Part shown: positions 24,190-32,783 of the stretch, piece by piece
Layout of the letters: every line of letters begins with the position of its first letter
Numbering within the stretch: the first letter of the stretch is position 1
The notes under the pieces: model-generated
What the model saw: the letters and a program-made list of their open reading frames with translations, nothing else
Databases searched by the model: none
Told to the model about the DNA's origin: nothing
Source of the DNA: Methylibium sp.
Lineage (GTDB): Bacteria > Pseudomonadota > Gammaproteobacteria > Burkholderiales > Burkholderiaceae_C
Assembly: GCA_013824165.1 (NCBI GenBank)
Contig: PNNH01000084.1
Coordinates: forward strand, 102,396 to 166,395
Length of the DNA: 64,000 nucleotides
Direction of reading: 5' to 3'
Made by a program: the position numbers and the translations under genes

Positions 24190-25043
24190 AGCTTCCAGGC
24201 CTCCTGGCGATCCAGCGTGGGCAGCGGGTGGCGGCTCTGGCCCAGGCGCGGCAGGCAGTTCAGCAGGCCTTGGGTGTAGGGGTGCTGGGCGTTTTGCAAT
24301 TCGCTGGCCTTGATTTCTTCCACCACGCGGCCGGCGTACATCACCAGCACACGGTCGCAGAAGCTGGCCACCAGGCGCAGATCGTGCGAGACGAAGATAA
24401 GGCCCATGCCGCGCGCGGCGACCAGCTCATCCATGATCTTCAGCACCTGCAACTGCACCGTCACATCCAGCGCCGAGGTCGGCTCATCGGCGATCAGCAG
24501 CTGCGGTTCGGCGATCAGCATCATCGCGATCATCACGCGCTGGCCCATGCCGCCGGAGACTTCATGCGGGTAGAGCGCGGCCACGCGCTCGGGGTCGCTG
24601 ATGGCCACGTCGCGCAGCGCCTGCAGCACGCGCTGCTGTGCTTCAGCGCGGCCCAGCTTCTGATGCGCCAGCAGGGTTTCGGCGATCTGCGCGCCGATGC
24701 GCATCACTGGATTCAGCGAGTACTTTGGGTCTTGCAACACCATCGCGATGCTGCGGCCGCGCATCGCACGGCGCTGCTCGGGTGTGGCGCTCAGCAGGTC
24801 CTGGCCCTGGAAGGCAAGGCGCTTGGCGGTGATGCGCGCCTCCGGCGCCGTCAGGCCGACGATAGCGCGGCCTGTCTGCGACTTGCCGGAGCCCGATTCG
24901 CCAACGATGCCTAGGCGCTCGCGGCCCAAGGTGAAGGAGACGCCGCGCACCGCCTCGAAGACGCCGCCGTCGCGGGTGGGGAAGGCGACGTGCAGGTCTT
25001 CGACTTCCAGCAAGCTGGCTGAGGGGGAACTACTGCTTGTCAT
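24186..25043 (-). CDS. Peptide ABC transporter ATP-binding protein (DppD type)
   Basis: A 285-residue ATPase. The start ATG at 25043 begins MTSSSSPSASLLEVEDLHV and overlaps the permease stop by 4 bp. The open frame continues further upstream but that part only shadows the permease gene. Walker A is GESGSGKSQTG. The signature VSGGMGQRVMIAMML and Walker B LLIADEPTSALDVTVQ are typical of DppD/OppD. Two different ATPases in tandem are the norm for peptide importers. Confidence 0.92.
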   Translation of the reverse strand: MTSSSSPSASLLEVEDLHVAFPTRDGGVFEAVRGVSFTLGRERLGIVGESGSGKSQTGRAIVGLTAPEARITAKRLAFQGQDLLSATPEQRRAMRGRSIAMVLQDPKYSLNPVMRIGAQIAETLLAHQKLGRAEAQQRVLQALRDVAISDPERVAALYPHEVSGGMGQRVMIAMMLIAEPQLLIADEPTSALDVTVQLQVLKIMDELVAARGMGLIFVSHDLRLVASFCDRVLVMYAGRVVEEIKASELQNAQHPYTQGLLNCLPRLGQSRHPLPTLDRQEAWKL

Positions 25044-25963
25044 TTGACGCTCTTGGGGTCCAGCGTGTCGCGCAGACCGTCGCCAAGCAGGTTGAAGGCC
25101 AGGCTGACGACGAAGATGGCAAGACCTGGGCCTGCGGCCACCCACCACTGGTCCAGCACATAGGCGCGGCCGCCGGCGATCATCGCGCCCCACTCGGGGC
25201 TGGGTGGTTGCGCGCCCAGGCCCAGAAAGCCCAGGCCGGCGGCGGTCAGGATGATGCCGGCCATGTCCAGCGTGACGCGCACGATCACCGAGGGCAGGCA
25301 CAGAGGCATGATGTGGCGCAGCACCACGCGGCTGTGCGAGGCGCCGATCAGCTGCACGGCGGCGATGTAGTCGGCGCGGGCGATGGTCAGCGTTTCGGCG
25401 CGTGCAATGCGGGCGTAAGGCGGCCAGGAGGTGATGGCAATCGCCAGCACCGCGTTCTCGATGCCCGGACCGAGTGCGGCCACGAAGGCCAGCGCCAGGA
25501 TCAGGCGCGGGAAGGCCAAAAAGATGTCGGTCACGCGCATCAGCGCGGCGTCCAGCCAGGGTGCGCCATGCGCCGAGGCATAGCCGGCCACCGTACCCAC
25601 CAGCAGGCCGATCGGGGCGGCCAGCAGCGCCACCAGCACGACGACGAAGAGCGTGATGCGCGAGCCATGGATCAGGCGCGAGAGGATGTCGCGGCCCTGG
25701 TCGTCGGTGCCCATCCAATGCGCCGCAGAGGGCTCCAGCAAGCGCGTGGTGCGCAGGTCGCCGACGGTGGGCGAGTAGGGCGCCAGCTGGTTGGCGAACA
25801 CGGCCACCAGCACCAGGCCCAGCACGATGAGCAGGCCCAGCACCGCCAGCCGGTTGCGCGCAAAGCTGCGCCAGCCGGCATAGGCGCGACCCAGCCCGGC
25901 TTGCCGCCGCGACGCGGGCTGTTCCGACATCAGCCAGTCATGAAGAGAAGCAGAGCGGCTCAT
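25040..25963 (-). CDS. Peptide ABC transporter permease (DppC type)
   Basis: A 307-residue inner-membrane protein. A cytoplasmic N-terminus leads into the first span (RLAVLGLLIVLGLVLVAVFA). The HWMGTDDQGRDILSRLIHGSR motif is diagnostic for DppC/OppC permeases, and the coupling loop is DYIAAVQLIGASHSRVVLRHIMP. The start at 25963 overlaps the DppB-type gene stop by 4 bp. Longer in-frame extension upstream is rejected as a shadow of dppB. Confidence 0.92.
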   Translation of the reverse strand: MSRSASLHDWLMSEQPASRRQAGLGRAYAGWRSFARNRLAVLGLLIVLGLVLVAVFANQLAPYSPTVGDLRTTRLLEPSAAHWMGTDDQGRDILSRLIHGSRITLFVVVLVALLAAPIGLLVGTVAGYASAHGAPWLDAALMRVTDIFLAFPRLILALAFVAALGPGIENAVLAIAITSWPPYARIARAETLTIARADYIAAVQLIGASHSRVVLRHIMPLCLPSVIVRVTLDMAGIILTAAGLGFLGLGAQPPSPEWGAMIAGGRAYVLDQWWVAAGPGLAIFVVSLAFNLLGDGLRDTLDPKSVK

Positions 25964-26997
25964 CGGGCGCGTGTCCTCGGGTCCAGCAAGCGATACAAGA
26001 GATCGGAGAAAAGATTCAGGGCGATGAAGATCGAACCCACCACCAGCGTGCCGCCCAGCACCGCGTTCATGTCGGCGTTCTGCAGCGAGTTGGTGATGTA
26101 CAGGCCCAGGCCGGGCCAGGCGAACACGGTCTCGGTCAGCACCGAGCCCTCCAGCAGGCCAGCATAGGACAGCGCGATCACGGTGATCAGCGGCACCATG
26201 GCGTTGCGCAAGGCATGGCGCCAGATGATGCGGGTCTCCGAGATGCCCTTGGCGCGGGCCGCGACGATGTATTCCTGGCTCAGCTCGTTGAGCATGAAGG
26301 AGCGGGTCATGCGGCTGATATAGGCCAGCGAGAAATAGCCCAGCAGCGCGCCGGGCAGCGCCAGATGCGACAGCGCGTTGCGGAAGGCCTCCCACTCGCC
26401 GGCCATCGCCGCATCCAGCAGCAGCAGGCCGGTCACCGGGCTGACGCTGTATTCAAAGGCCACATCGATGCGGCCCGGCCCGGCTACCCAGCCGAGCTTG
26501 GCGTAGAACAGCACCAGCGCCATCAGGCCCAGCCAGAAGATCGGCACCGAGTAACCGATCAGGCCCATCACCCGCACCACCTGGTCGGCCAGGCCGCCGC
26601 GCCGCACCGCGGCCCAGACGCCCAGCGGCACGCCCAGGCCGGCGCCGATGATGATGCCCACGGTGGCCAGCTCAAAAGTGGCGGGGAAGACGCGCCGGAT
26701 GTCGTCCAGCACCGGGTTGGAGCTCAGCACCGAGGTGCCGAAGTCACCCTGGGCCACCTTGCCCAGGTAGATCGCGAACTGCTCCCACAAGGGCTTGTTG
26801 AGGCCCATCTCCTCGCGCACGCGGGCGATCACGTCCTCGCTGGCACGATCGCCGACGACGGCCAGCACAGGGTCCACCGGAATCACCCGGCCGATGAAGA
26901 AGGTCACCGCCAGCAAGCCTAGATAGGTCAGCGCGATGACAACAAGAAAACTGCCCAGGGCCTTGGCCCTGGGCTTCTGACGAGCCACGAAAGACAC
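25960..26997 (-). CDS. Peptide ABC transporter permease (DppB type)
   Basis: A 345-residue inner-membrane permease with about six spans. After the first span comes the periplasmic region with IPVDPVLAVVGDRASEDVIARVREEMGLNKPL, characteristic of DppB/OppB. The coupling loop is EYIVAARAKGISETRIIWRHALRNAM. It lies 7 bp after the binding-protein gene and overlaps the DppC-type gene by 4 bp. Confidence 0.92.
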   Translation of the reverse strand: MSFVARQKPRAKALGSFLVVIALTYLGLLAVTFFIGRVIPVDPVLAVVGDRASEDVIARVREEMGLNKPLWEQFAIYLGKVAQGDFGTSVLSSNPVLDDIRRVFPATFELATVGIIIGAGLGVPLGVWAAVRRGGLADQVVRVMGLIGYSVPIFWLGLMALVLFYAKLGWVAGPGRIDVAFEYSVSPVTGLLLLDAAMAGEWEAFRNALSHLALPGALLGYFSLAYISRMTRSFMLNELSQEYIVAARAKGISETRIIWRHALRNAMVPLITVIALSYAGLLEGSVLTETVFAWPGLGLYITNSLQNADMNAVLGGTLVVGSIFIALNLFSDLLYRLLDPRTRAR

Positions 26998-27004
26998 GAG
27001 GGGA

Positions 27005-28624
27005 TCAGCGCTTCTTGATGGTGAACACGTAGTTGGTGTCCGAAGTGGTGCCCAGCTTCAGCCCATCGACATTGGCGCGGTAGGCTGCCACATCGGTCTG
27101 CTGATAGACCATCACGAAGGGGCTGGTCTTGCGGAACTCGGCCTGGATCTCCTGGTACATCGCGGCGCGCTTCTTGCCGTCGCGCTCCAGCATCGCGGCG
27201 TCGGATTTCTTGGTCAGCTCGGGGATGTCCCAGGCATTGCGCCAGGCCAGGGGCTTGGCCTTGGCATCGTCGGCGTTGTCGGGGTTGCGCGCGAAGGTGT
27301 CGGCATTGGTGTGCGGATCCCAGTAGTCGGCGCCCCAGGTGCCGATGTACATATCGTGGCTGCGGGCGCGGTACTTGGTCAGCGTCTGCTTGCCGTCGCC
27401 GGGGATGATCTCGATGTCGATGCCGGCGCGCTTGGCGGTCTGCTGGAAGCTCTCGGCAATGCCCTGAACCGGTTGCACGGTGCGCATGTCGATGGTTGCC
27501 TTGAACCCGTTCGGGTAGCCGGCCTTGGCCAGCAGGGCTTTGGCCTTGTCCACGTCCAGCTTGAAGGGCTTGTCGGTGGCGGCGCCCAGCAGACCCACCG
27601 GCAGGAAGTTCTGGTGGATGCGGCCGATGTGCTGCACCAGCGTCGCGCCAATGCCGTCGTAGTCCAGCAGGTGCTTCATCGCCTCGCGCACCTCTGGCTT
27701 GGCGAATGCCGGGTGCTTCATATTCATGCTGATGTAGAACACCGTGCCCTTGGCGGTAGTGGTGGTCTTGATGTCCTTGTTGGCGGCCAGGGCGTTGATG
27801 TCCTGCGGCGCCAGGTTGCGCGCCACATCGATGTCGCCCTTCTCCAGCAGCAGGCGCTGGGTGGCGGCTTCCTTCACATGGCGGTAGATCACGCGGGACA
27901 GCACGGCCTTGGTGGCGCTTTGCTCATTGCGCTCCAGCGCGATGATTTCGTTGGCGCGCCATTCGCGCAGCTTGTAGGGGCCTGAACCGGCGTAGTTGGT
28001 CTTTAGCCACGCGTAGCCCATGTCGCCATTGGTTTCCTTGCTGAGCAGCAGCTTCTTGTCCAGCACCGAGGCCACATTGGCGGTCAGGCAGTTCAGCACC
28101 AGCGTGGGCGCGAAGGATTTTTCGGTCTCCAGCGTCAACGTCAGCGGCCCGGTGGCCTTGACGCGCTGCGCGGCGTTGTCCTTGTTCAGCCCCAGCTGGG
28201 TCAGGATGAAGGCCGGCGTCTTGTTGAGCGTCACCGCGCGCTGCAGCGACCAGGCCACGTCTTCAGCGGTGATCGGGTTGCCGGAAGCGAACTTCAGCCC
28301 GGGCTTCAACTCGAAGGTGAAGGTCTTGCCGTCGGCGGAGACGGTCCAGCTCTTGGCGATGTCGCCCACCAGTTCGGACGGGTTGGCCACGTTCAGGCGC
28401 ACCAGACGGTCGTAGGTGTTGCCCATGATCTCGCCGGCCGAGATCTCGAAGGATTCGGCCGGGTCCATCGTGATGATGTCGTCGAAGGCCAGGGCCTGGA
28501 CCAGGGTGTCCTTGGGCGTGGCGGCCAGCAGCGGGCTGCTGAAGACGCTCAGGCCGAAGGCCAGCGACAGGCTGGACGCCAACAAGGTGGCAGAGGCGGT
28601 GCGGCGGGTGATGTGGGATGACAT
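27005..28624 (-). CDS. Peptide ABC transporter substrate-binding protein (family 5)
   Basis: A 539-residue periplasmic binding protein of the SBP_bac_5 family (peptide, nickel or other). The signal peptide covers about residues 1-34 and ends SPLLAA. Family marks include LVQALAFDDIITMDPAESFE, TFTFELKPGLKFASGNPITAEDVAWSLQRA, GSGPYKLREW and MKHLLDYDGI. The start at 28624 is chosen because it gives the signal peptide; the open frame upstream extends well beyond it. It is the first gene of the operon, as is usual. The cargo is not readable. Confidence 0.9.
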   Translation of the reverse strand: MSSHITRRTASATLLASSLSLAFGLSVFSSPLLAATPKDTLVQALAFDDIITMDPAESFEISAGEIMGNTYDRLVRLNVANPSELVGDIAKSWTVSADGKTFTFELKPGLKFASGNPITAEDVAWSLQRAVTLNKTPAFILTQLGLNKDNAAQRVKATGPLTLTLETEKSFAPTLVLNCLTANVASVLDKKLLLSKETNGDMGYAWLKTNYAGSGPYKLREWRANEIIALERNEQSATKAVLSRVIYRHVKEAATQRLLLEKGDIDVARNLAPQDINALAANKDIKTTTTAKGTVFYISMNMKHPAFAKPEVREAMKHLLDYDGIGATLVQHIGRIHQNFLPVGLLGAATDKPFKLDVDKAKALLAKAGYPNGFKATIDMRTVQPVQGIAESFQQTAKRAGIDIEIIPGDGKQTLTKYRARSHDMYIGTWGADYWDPHTNADTFARNPDNADDAKAKPLAWRNAWDIPELTKKSDAAMLERDGKKRAAMYQEIQAEFRKTSPFVMVYQQTDVAAYRANVDGLKLGTTSDTNYVFTIKKR

Positions 28625-28936
28625 GCTGTGAGCTCTCTTCCTCGGCTGATGGTTCTGCGCAGGCTCGCCGCCAAGCACGGACGAGCCTCTTGTTTCTACC
28701 TTGGATTCTTGTCCGGGCGGCAGCTTGCCGACCGGGTGAAAACCAGTAGCGCGGGCGTCTGCCGGATAGCGGAAAAGGGGCGGGGCATAGCCTTGTGGAA
28801 TGGCTGCGGACGAAGCCGGTGCGCGGCTGCACTGCCCCGGTGTGCAGCGGCGCGCGCCAGGTCCGGCCTGGTGCATGCCGCAGGGTCTGGCGGCGGCTAC
28901 CATGCCGCTGCACCCCGTCAGCTCGGAAGCCATCCC
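28625..28936. other. 312-bp divergent intergenic region
   Basis: This is the only room for the promoter of the peptide transporter operon (leftwards) and of the DUF2164-LysE gene group (rightwards). I see no strong -35/-10 pair, no sigma-54 site and no long dyad. An in-frame extension of the binding-protein frame crosses it but is not supported. Confidence 0.4.
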
Positions 28937-29215
28937 ATGCCCATCGAACTTTCCAAGGAACAGCGCCAGCAGGCCATTGCCTCGATCGAACGCTATTTCG
29001 AACAGAACATGGACGGCGAGCGCATCGGCAATATCGCCGCCGGCGCCTTGCTGGGTTTCTTTCTCGAAGAGATCGGCCCCAGCCTCTACAACAAGGGCGT
29101 GGCCGACGCGCAGGAGCGCCTGCTGATGCGCGTGCAGGAGCTCGACATCGAGATCCACGAGGACGAGTTCCGCTACTGGCCGCGCCAGGGGGCTGCGCGT
29201 GGCGGACGGCGCTGA
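28937..29215 (+). CDS. DUF2164 family small protein
   Basis: A 92-residue cytoplasmic protein. It begins MPIELSKEQRQQAIASIERYF and continues with ERIGNIAAGALLGFFLEEIGPSLYNKGV and LDIEIHEDEFRYW, which together are the DUF2164 pattern. The function of the family is not known. It is followed after 29 bp by a LysE-type exporter and may share its transcript. The ATG at 28937 fits the family start. Confidence 0.85.
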   Translation: MPIELSKEQRQQAIASIERYFEQNMDGERIGNIAAGALLGFFLEEIGPSLYNKGVADAQERLLMRVQELDIEIHEDEFRYWPRQGAARGGRR

Positions 29216-29244
29216 AGTGGGCCTGTGGCTGCTATCGTGGCGGC

Positions 29245-29859
29245 ATGAAGCTGTATCTGCTCTTTCTGGTGATGGCGGCGGCCACTGTGCTGAGCCCCGG
29301 GCCGGGCGTGGTGATGACGATCAGCAATGCGCTGCGCTTCGGCCTGCGCGGCACGCTGGGCGGCATCCTGGGCATCGCCTGCGGCGCGCTGATGGTGGCG
29401 GCGCTGTCGGCCACCAGCCTGGGCGTGCTGCTGGCGGCCTCCAGTACCGCCTTCACCGTGATGAAGCTGGTCGGCGCGGCTTACCTGCTGTATCTGGGCA
29501 TCAAGCTGTGGCGTGCGCCACCGTTTCGTTTTGATGCCAGCACTGACACGCATGAGGCCAGCCTGAAGCGCCGTTTCATCGAAGGGCTGACGCTGCAGCT
29601 GAGCAACCCCAAAGTGATCCTGTTCTTCCTGTCGGTGTTTCCGCAGTTCATCGATCCGCAGCGTGACTACGGGCTGCAGTTCGCCGCCTTGGTGCTGACC
29701 TATGCGGCGCTGGTGCTGCTGATCCACAGCGGCTATGCGCTGTTCGCCCACCGCGCCAAGGGCTGGCTGTCCAGCGAGCGCGGCGGCCGGCTGGTCAACC
29801 GCGCCGCCGGCACCACCTTCATCGCCTTCAGCGCGCTGCTGGCGACCGCGCGGCGCTGA
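29245..29859 (+). CDS. LysE family amino-acid exporter
   Basis: A 204-residue inner-membrane protein with about six spans. The N-terminal TVLSPGPGVVMTISNALRFG motif and GAAYLLYLGIKLWRAP followed by GLTLQLSNPKVILFF are typical of LysE/RhtB translocators. These export amino acids or homoserine lactone-like compounds. It sits in a same-strand gene group with DUF2164, a small membrane protein and a VOC protein. Confidence 0.9.
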   Translation: MKLYLLFLVMAAATVLSPGPGVVMTISNALRFGLRGTLGGILGIACGALMVAALSATSLGVLLAASSTAFTVMKLVGAAYLLYLGIKLWRAPPFRFDASTDTHEASLKRRFIEGLTLQLSNPKVILFFLSVFPQFIDPQRDYGLQFAALVLTYAALVLLIHSGYALFAHRAKGWLSSERGGRLVNRAAGTTFIAFSALLATARR

Positions 29860-29878
29860 CACCGGAGCGTCAGCCCTG

Positions 29879-30292
29879 ATGCCTGCGCCGCTATCCTTCG
29901 CCCTGCGCTACTTTGCGCTGGTGTTTGCCACCGGCTTCGTGCTAGGCACGGTGCGGGTGCTGCTGGTCGTGCCGCGTCTGGGCGAGCGCTGGGCCGAACT
30001 GCTGGAGATGCCGCTGATGGGCCTGGCCATCTGGTGCTGGGCGCGCTGGCTGCTGCGGCGCCAGGCGCTGAGCCGGCTGCAGGCGCTGGCGGCGGGCGGC
30101 GTCGCACTGGCCTTGCTGCTTGGCGCCGAGCTGACGCTGGCCGTGCTGCTGCAGGACCGCGGCTTGCAGGACTACATCGCCAGCCGCGACCCGGTGTCGG
30201 GCACGGCCTATTTGCTGATGCTGCTGATGTTTGCCCTGATGCCCGTGCTGCTGTGTCACCATGCGCGGGCTGATGATCAAGCCGGAGGATGA
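29879..30292 (+). CDS. Small four-helix membrane protein, unknown function
   Basis: A 137-residue hydrophobic protein with about four membrane helices (near 8-30, 42-58, 66-90, 110-128). Its end is charged (RADDQAGG). The start at 29879 lies 19 bp after the LysE gene and the stop is 1 bp before the VOC gene start, so it is part of the same transcript. I do not recognise the family. Confidence 0.65.
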   Translation: MPAPLSFALRYFALVFATGFVLGTVRVLLVVPRLGERWAELLEMPLMGLAIWCWARWLLRRQALSRLQALAAGGVALALLLGAELTLAVLLQDRGLQDYIASRDPVSGTAYLLMLLMFALMPVLLCHHARADDQAGG

Positions 30293-30293
30293 A

Positions 30294-30683
30294 ATGTCTG
30301 ATGCCGTCTGCGCGGGTGCCGTGCTGTTTGCCAAAGACTTGGCCCGGGTGGCCCGCTTCTATGAAGGCGTGCTGGGCATGCAGCGCCTGCATGCCGCCGT
30401 CGGTCACATCGTGCTGGAGTCGCCGCAGGTGCAGTTGGTGATCCACGGCATCCCGGCGCGCATTGCCGCCGGCATCCAGATCAACCAGCCCCCAGAGCGC
30501 CGCAGCGATACGGCGATCAAGCTGTTCTTCCCGGTGGCCAGTCTCAGCGAGGCGCGCGCCAAGGCCGCGGCGCTGGGCGGTCAGCTGGATGCAGCCGACC
30601 AGGAATGGACGGCGCGCGGCTTTCGGGCCTGCGACGGGCATGACCCCGAGGGCAATGTGCTGCAACTGCGCGAGCGCGCCTGA
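30294..30683 (+). CDS. VOC (glyoxalase/bleomycin-resistance) superfamily protein
   Basis: A 129-residue protein with the beta-alpha-beta-beta-beta vicinal oxygen chelate pattern. LFAKDLARVARFYEGVLGM starts it, followed by HIVLESPQVQLVIH, and the C-terminal CDGHDPEGNVLQL has the metal-ligand Glu position. GGAGG at 30284-30288 precedes the ATG at 30294, which decides the start over the earlier in-frame ATG at 30261. The substrate is unknown. Confidence 0.85.
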   Translation: MSDAVCAGAVLFAKDLARVARFYEGVLGMQRLHAAVGHIVLESPQVQLVIHGIPARIAAGIQINQPPERRSDTAIKLFFPVASLSEARAKAAALGGQLDAADQEWTARGFRACDGHDPEGNVLQLRERA

Positions 30684-30706
30684 GAGCGCGGCGAGCGGAG
30701 GCAACG

Positions 30707-31825
30707 ATGTCGACCTTGAATCCCCGGCGGCGCTTTCTCGGGAAGTCGCTGGCGGTGCTGGGCAGCAGTGCGGCGCTCAGCGCCTGCGGCCGCGCTGGCG
30801 AAGGCTATGAGCAGGCCGTCAGCCAGACCTGGCGCCACGCGCAGGCGCTGCCCACTGAGCGCGAGGCGCTCCTGCGCGAGCTGATCCGCTATGCGGCGAT
30901 GGCGCCGTCCAGTCACAACACGCAGTGCTGGCAGTTCCGCCTGGGCGGGCATTCGCTGACACTGCTGCCGGACCTGTCGCGGCGCTGCCCGGTGGTCGAT
31001 CCGGATGACCATCATCTGTTCGTCTCGCTCGGCTGTGCGGCCGAGAACCTCGCGCAGGCGGCGCTGGCCCATGGGCTGCAGGCTGAGACGGAGTTCAAGA
31101 CAGGCGACGGCGGTGCCCGCATCGAAGTCGCATTGGCACCGACGACCGCGCAGCGCAGCGCGCTGTTCGAGGCCATCCCGCAGCGGCAGTCCACCCGCGG
31201 GCTTTACGACGGGCAAGCGCTCAGCGCCACCGAGCTGCAGCTGCTGCAGCAGGCCGGCAGCGCGCCCGGCGTGCAGCTGCGCCTGCTGACCGAGAAGCCC
31301 GCGCTGGAGCAGGTGCTGGAGTTCGTGGTGCAGGGCAATACCGTGCAGATGCGCGATGCCGGCTTTGTCGATGAGCTCAAGGCCTGGTTGCGCTTCAGCG
31401 ATGCCGAGGCACTGGCGCTGCGCGACGGACTGTTCGCGCGTAGCTCTGGCAACCCGGCGGTGCCACGCTGGCTGGGCAGCCGTCTGTTCAGCCTGTTCTT
31501 CACCGAAAAGGCCGAGAACGACAAGTACGCGGCGCATGTGCGCAGCTCGGCCGGCATTGCGGTGTTTTCCACCGAGTCGGACGATGCCGCGCACTGGGTG
31601 CAGGCCGGGCGAGCCTTCGAGCGCTTTGCGCTGCAGGCCACGGCGCTGGGCGTGCGCACTGCGCACCTGAATCAGCCGGTGGAGGTGCCGGCCTTGCGCA
31701 GCGAGTTCTCGCGCTGGCTGGGCCTGAGCGGTGGGCGGCCCGATCTGGTGATCCGCTTCGGCCGCGGGCCGCTGATGCCGCCGTCGCTGCGCCGGCCTGT
31801 CGCTTCGCTGATGGTTCCGTCCTGA
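30707..31825 (+). CDS. Tat-exported lipoprotein of the Acg-like nitroreductase family
   Basis: A 372-residue protein resembling Acg-family FMN-binding oxidoreductases. The N-terminus has a twin-arginine motif PRRRFLGKS (6-14), then a hydrophobic stretch and a lipobox LSAC with Cys 27, so a folded, cofactor-loaded lipoprotein is expected. APSSHNTQCWQF is the nitroreductase-like FMN-binding start. RQSTRGLYDG and GVRTAHLNQPVEVP match the second half of Acg-like proteins. The reaction is unknown. It follows the VOC gene by 23 bp. Confidence 0.8.
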   Translation: MSTLNPRRRFLGKSLAVLGSSAALSACGRAGEGYEQAVSQTWRHAQALPTEREALLRELIRYAAMAPSSHNTQCWQFRLGGHSLTLLPDLSRRCPVVDPDDHHLFVSLGCAAENLAQAALAHGLQAETEFKTGDGGARIEVALAPTTAQRSALFEAIPQRQSTRGLYDGQALSATELQLLQQAGSAPGVQLRLLTEKPALEQVLEFVVQGNTVQMRDAGFVDELKAWLRFSDAEALALRDGLFARSSGNPAVPRWLGSRLFSLFFTEKAENDKYAAHVRSSAGIAVFSTESDDAAHWVQAGRAFERFALQATALGVRTAHLNQPVEVPALRSEFSRWLGLSGGRPDLVIRFGRGPLMPPSLRRPVASLMVPS

Positions 31826-31834
31826 ATCCCCGCG

Positions 31835-31858
31835 TCCATCACGAGCTTGAGTGATGGA
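31835..31858. repeat. Short inverted repeat after the nitroreductase gene
   Basis: TCCATCAC (31835-31842) and GTGATGGA (31851-31858) pair perfectly around an 8-nt loop. No T-run follows, so terminator function is doubtful. Confidence 0.4.
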
Positions 31859-31964
31859 TGTCACTCAGCTTGTGCATGAGGCGCGCCGCCTTGCCGCACA
31901 TCCGCCCTTGCGTTCGGGCGCTGGCGCGAAGAATCCATTGCATCGCCACTCAACAGACCAGGCC

Positions 31965-32180
31965 ATGCAAGTCAGACCCACTACCCCCTCGCTTCACAGT
32001 CCGGCTGCGCCGGCCCGGCCGGCCGCTGCCGCGCCAGCGGGCAGCGCTGCGCCCGCCTTCAGCGATCTGCTGAAGAACGCCCGGACGCCGGAGGCACAGC
32101 CTGCAGCCGGCACGCCGGGCGCAGCAAGCGTGCAGAGCACGCCGCCCAGCCGGGCCGCAGCCACAACGCCCGAGCGCTGA
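31965..32180 (+). CDS. Small Ala/Pro-rich hypothetical protein
   Basis: A 71-residue low-complexity protein rich in Ala and Pro with one ordered-looking segment, APAFSDLLKNART. The frame is open back to an ATG at 31851, but that start lies in a hairpin; the ATG at 31965 is equally possible. Neither has a clear ribosome-binding site. It lies just before the module with the FlgH-like protein. It could be a disordered envelope protein or a non-coding stretch. Confidence 0.35.
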   Translation: MQVRPTTPSLHSPAAPARPAAAAPAGSAAPAFSDLLKNARTPEAQPAAGTPGAASVQSTPPSRAAATTPER

Positions 32181-32242
32181 TTCCCGCACCGGCGTCGCGC
32201 CGGTAATGCAGCGGCCGCCACGGCCGCCTTCAGGAGCGATTC

Positions 32243-32773
32243 ATGACTCTATTGAACAGTGCCGTTGGCATCGCCAACGGTGGCCCATCCACGCTGTCCG
32301 TCACTGCTGCCGCGCTGGCGCCAAGTTCGGGTGAACGCAGCAGCGTAAGGTCAGCCAGCGATGCCCGGCCGCTCTGCGCGGCGACCGAAGGCGGCGAGCT
32401 CAGCATCGAGCTGCCTGCCTACGGGGTACGTGCCAGTTTCAGCCCGCGCAGCCTGGAAGTGCTGCAGCAGGCCGCCCACAGCGTGGCCAGTGAGGCCGGC
32501 GAGTTTGTCGAACAGATCGGCGACAGCGCGGTGGAGATCATCGAGTCCGCGCAGGCCCTGGTGCAAGGCGTGGCGGAGAGTGTTAGCGAAAGCGCCCAGG
32601 CCTTGATAGCTGGCGGCGAGACCGCGCAATCCGGCGTGCAGCAGCTGGCGCGTGAAGCCGAGACCCTGGTCTCGCAGGGCCTGTCCAAGGCGGGCGATGC
32701 AGCCGGGGCGGCGCTGGGTTACGGCGCCGTCGCCACGCTGGCCGGCCAGGCGCTGCTTAGCGCCATGGCCTGA
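32243..32773 (+). CDS. Helical, Ala/Ser/Glu-rich protein of unknown function
   Basis: A 176-residue protein starting after a good AGGAG (about 32231). Residues 1-60 are polar and Ser/Ala-rich. Residues 65-165 have a heptad-like amphipathic pattern without Pro (EVLQQAAHSVASEAGEFVEQ, AQALVQGVAESVSESAQAL), suggesting a long helix or coiled coil. The end (GYGAVATLAGQALLSAMA) is weakly hydrophobic. There is no classical signal peptide. It is 10 bp upstream of a lipoprotein gene and in the same unit as the FlgH-like gene. I do not recognise the family. Confidence 0.65.
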   Translation: MTLLNSAVGIANGGPSTLSVTAAALAPSSGERSSVRSASDARPLCAATEGGELSIELPAYGVRASFSPRSLEVLQQAAHSVASEAGEFVEQIGDSAVEIIESAQALVQGVAESVSESAQALIAGGETAQSGVQQLAREAETLVSQGLSKAGDAAGAALGYGAVATLAGQALLSAMA

Positions 32774-32783
32774 GGGGCGGTAG

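Noticed and set aside
25044..25718. N-terminal extension of the DppD-type ATPase frame
   Set aside because: It overlaps the DppC-type permease gene in another frame and has no ABC homology. The start at 25043 fits the operon.
28625..29158. Upstream extension of the peptide-binding protein frame
   Set aside because: The true signal peptide begins at 28624. The extra part is antisense to the DUF2164 gene.
31835..31858. Terminator after the Acg-like gene
   Set aside because: The inverted repeat has only 8-bp arms and lacks a T-run on the plus strand. It is kept only as a repeat.
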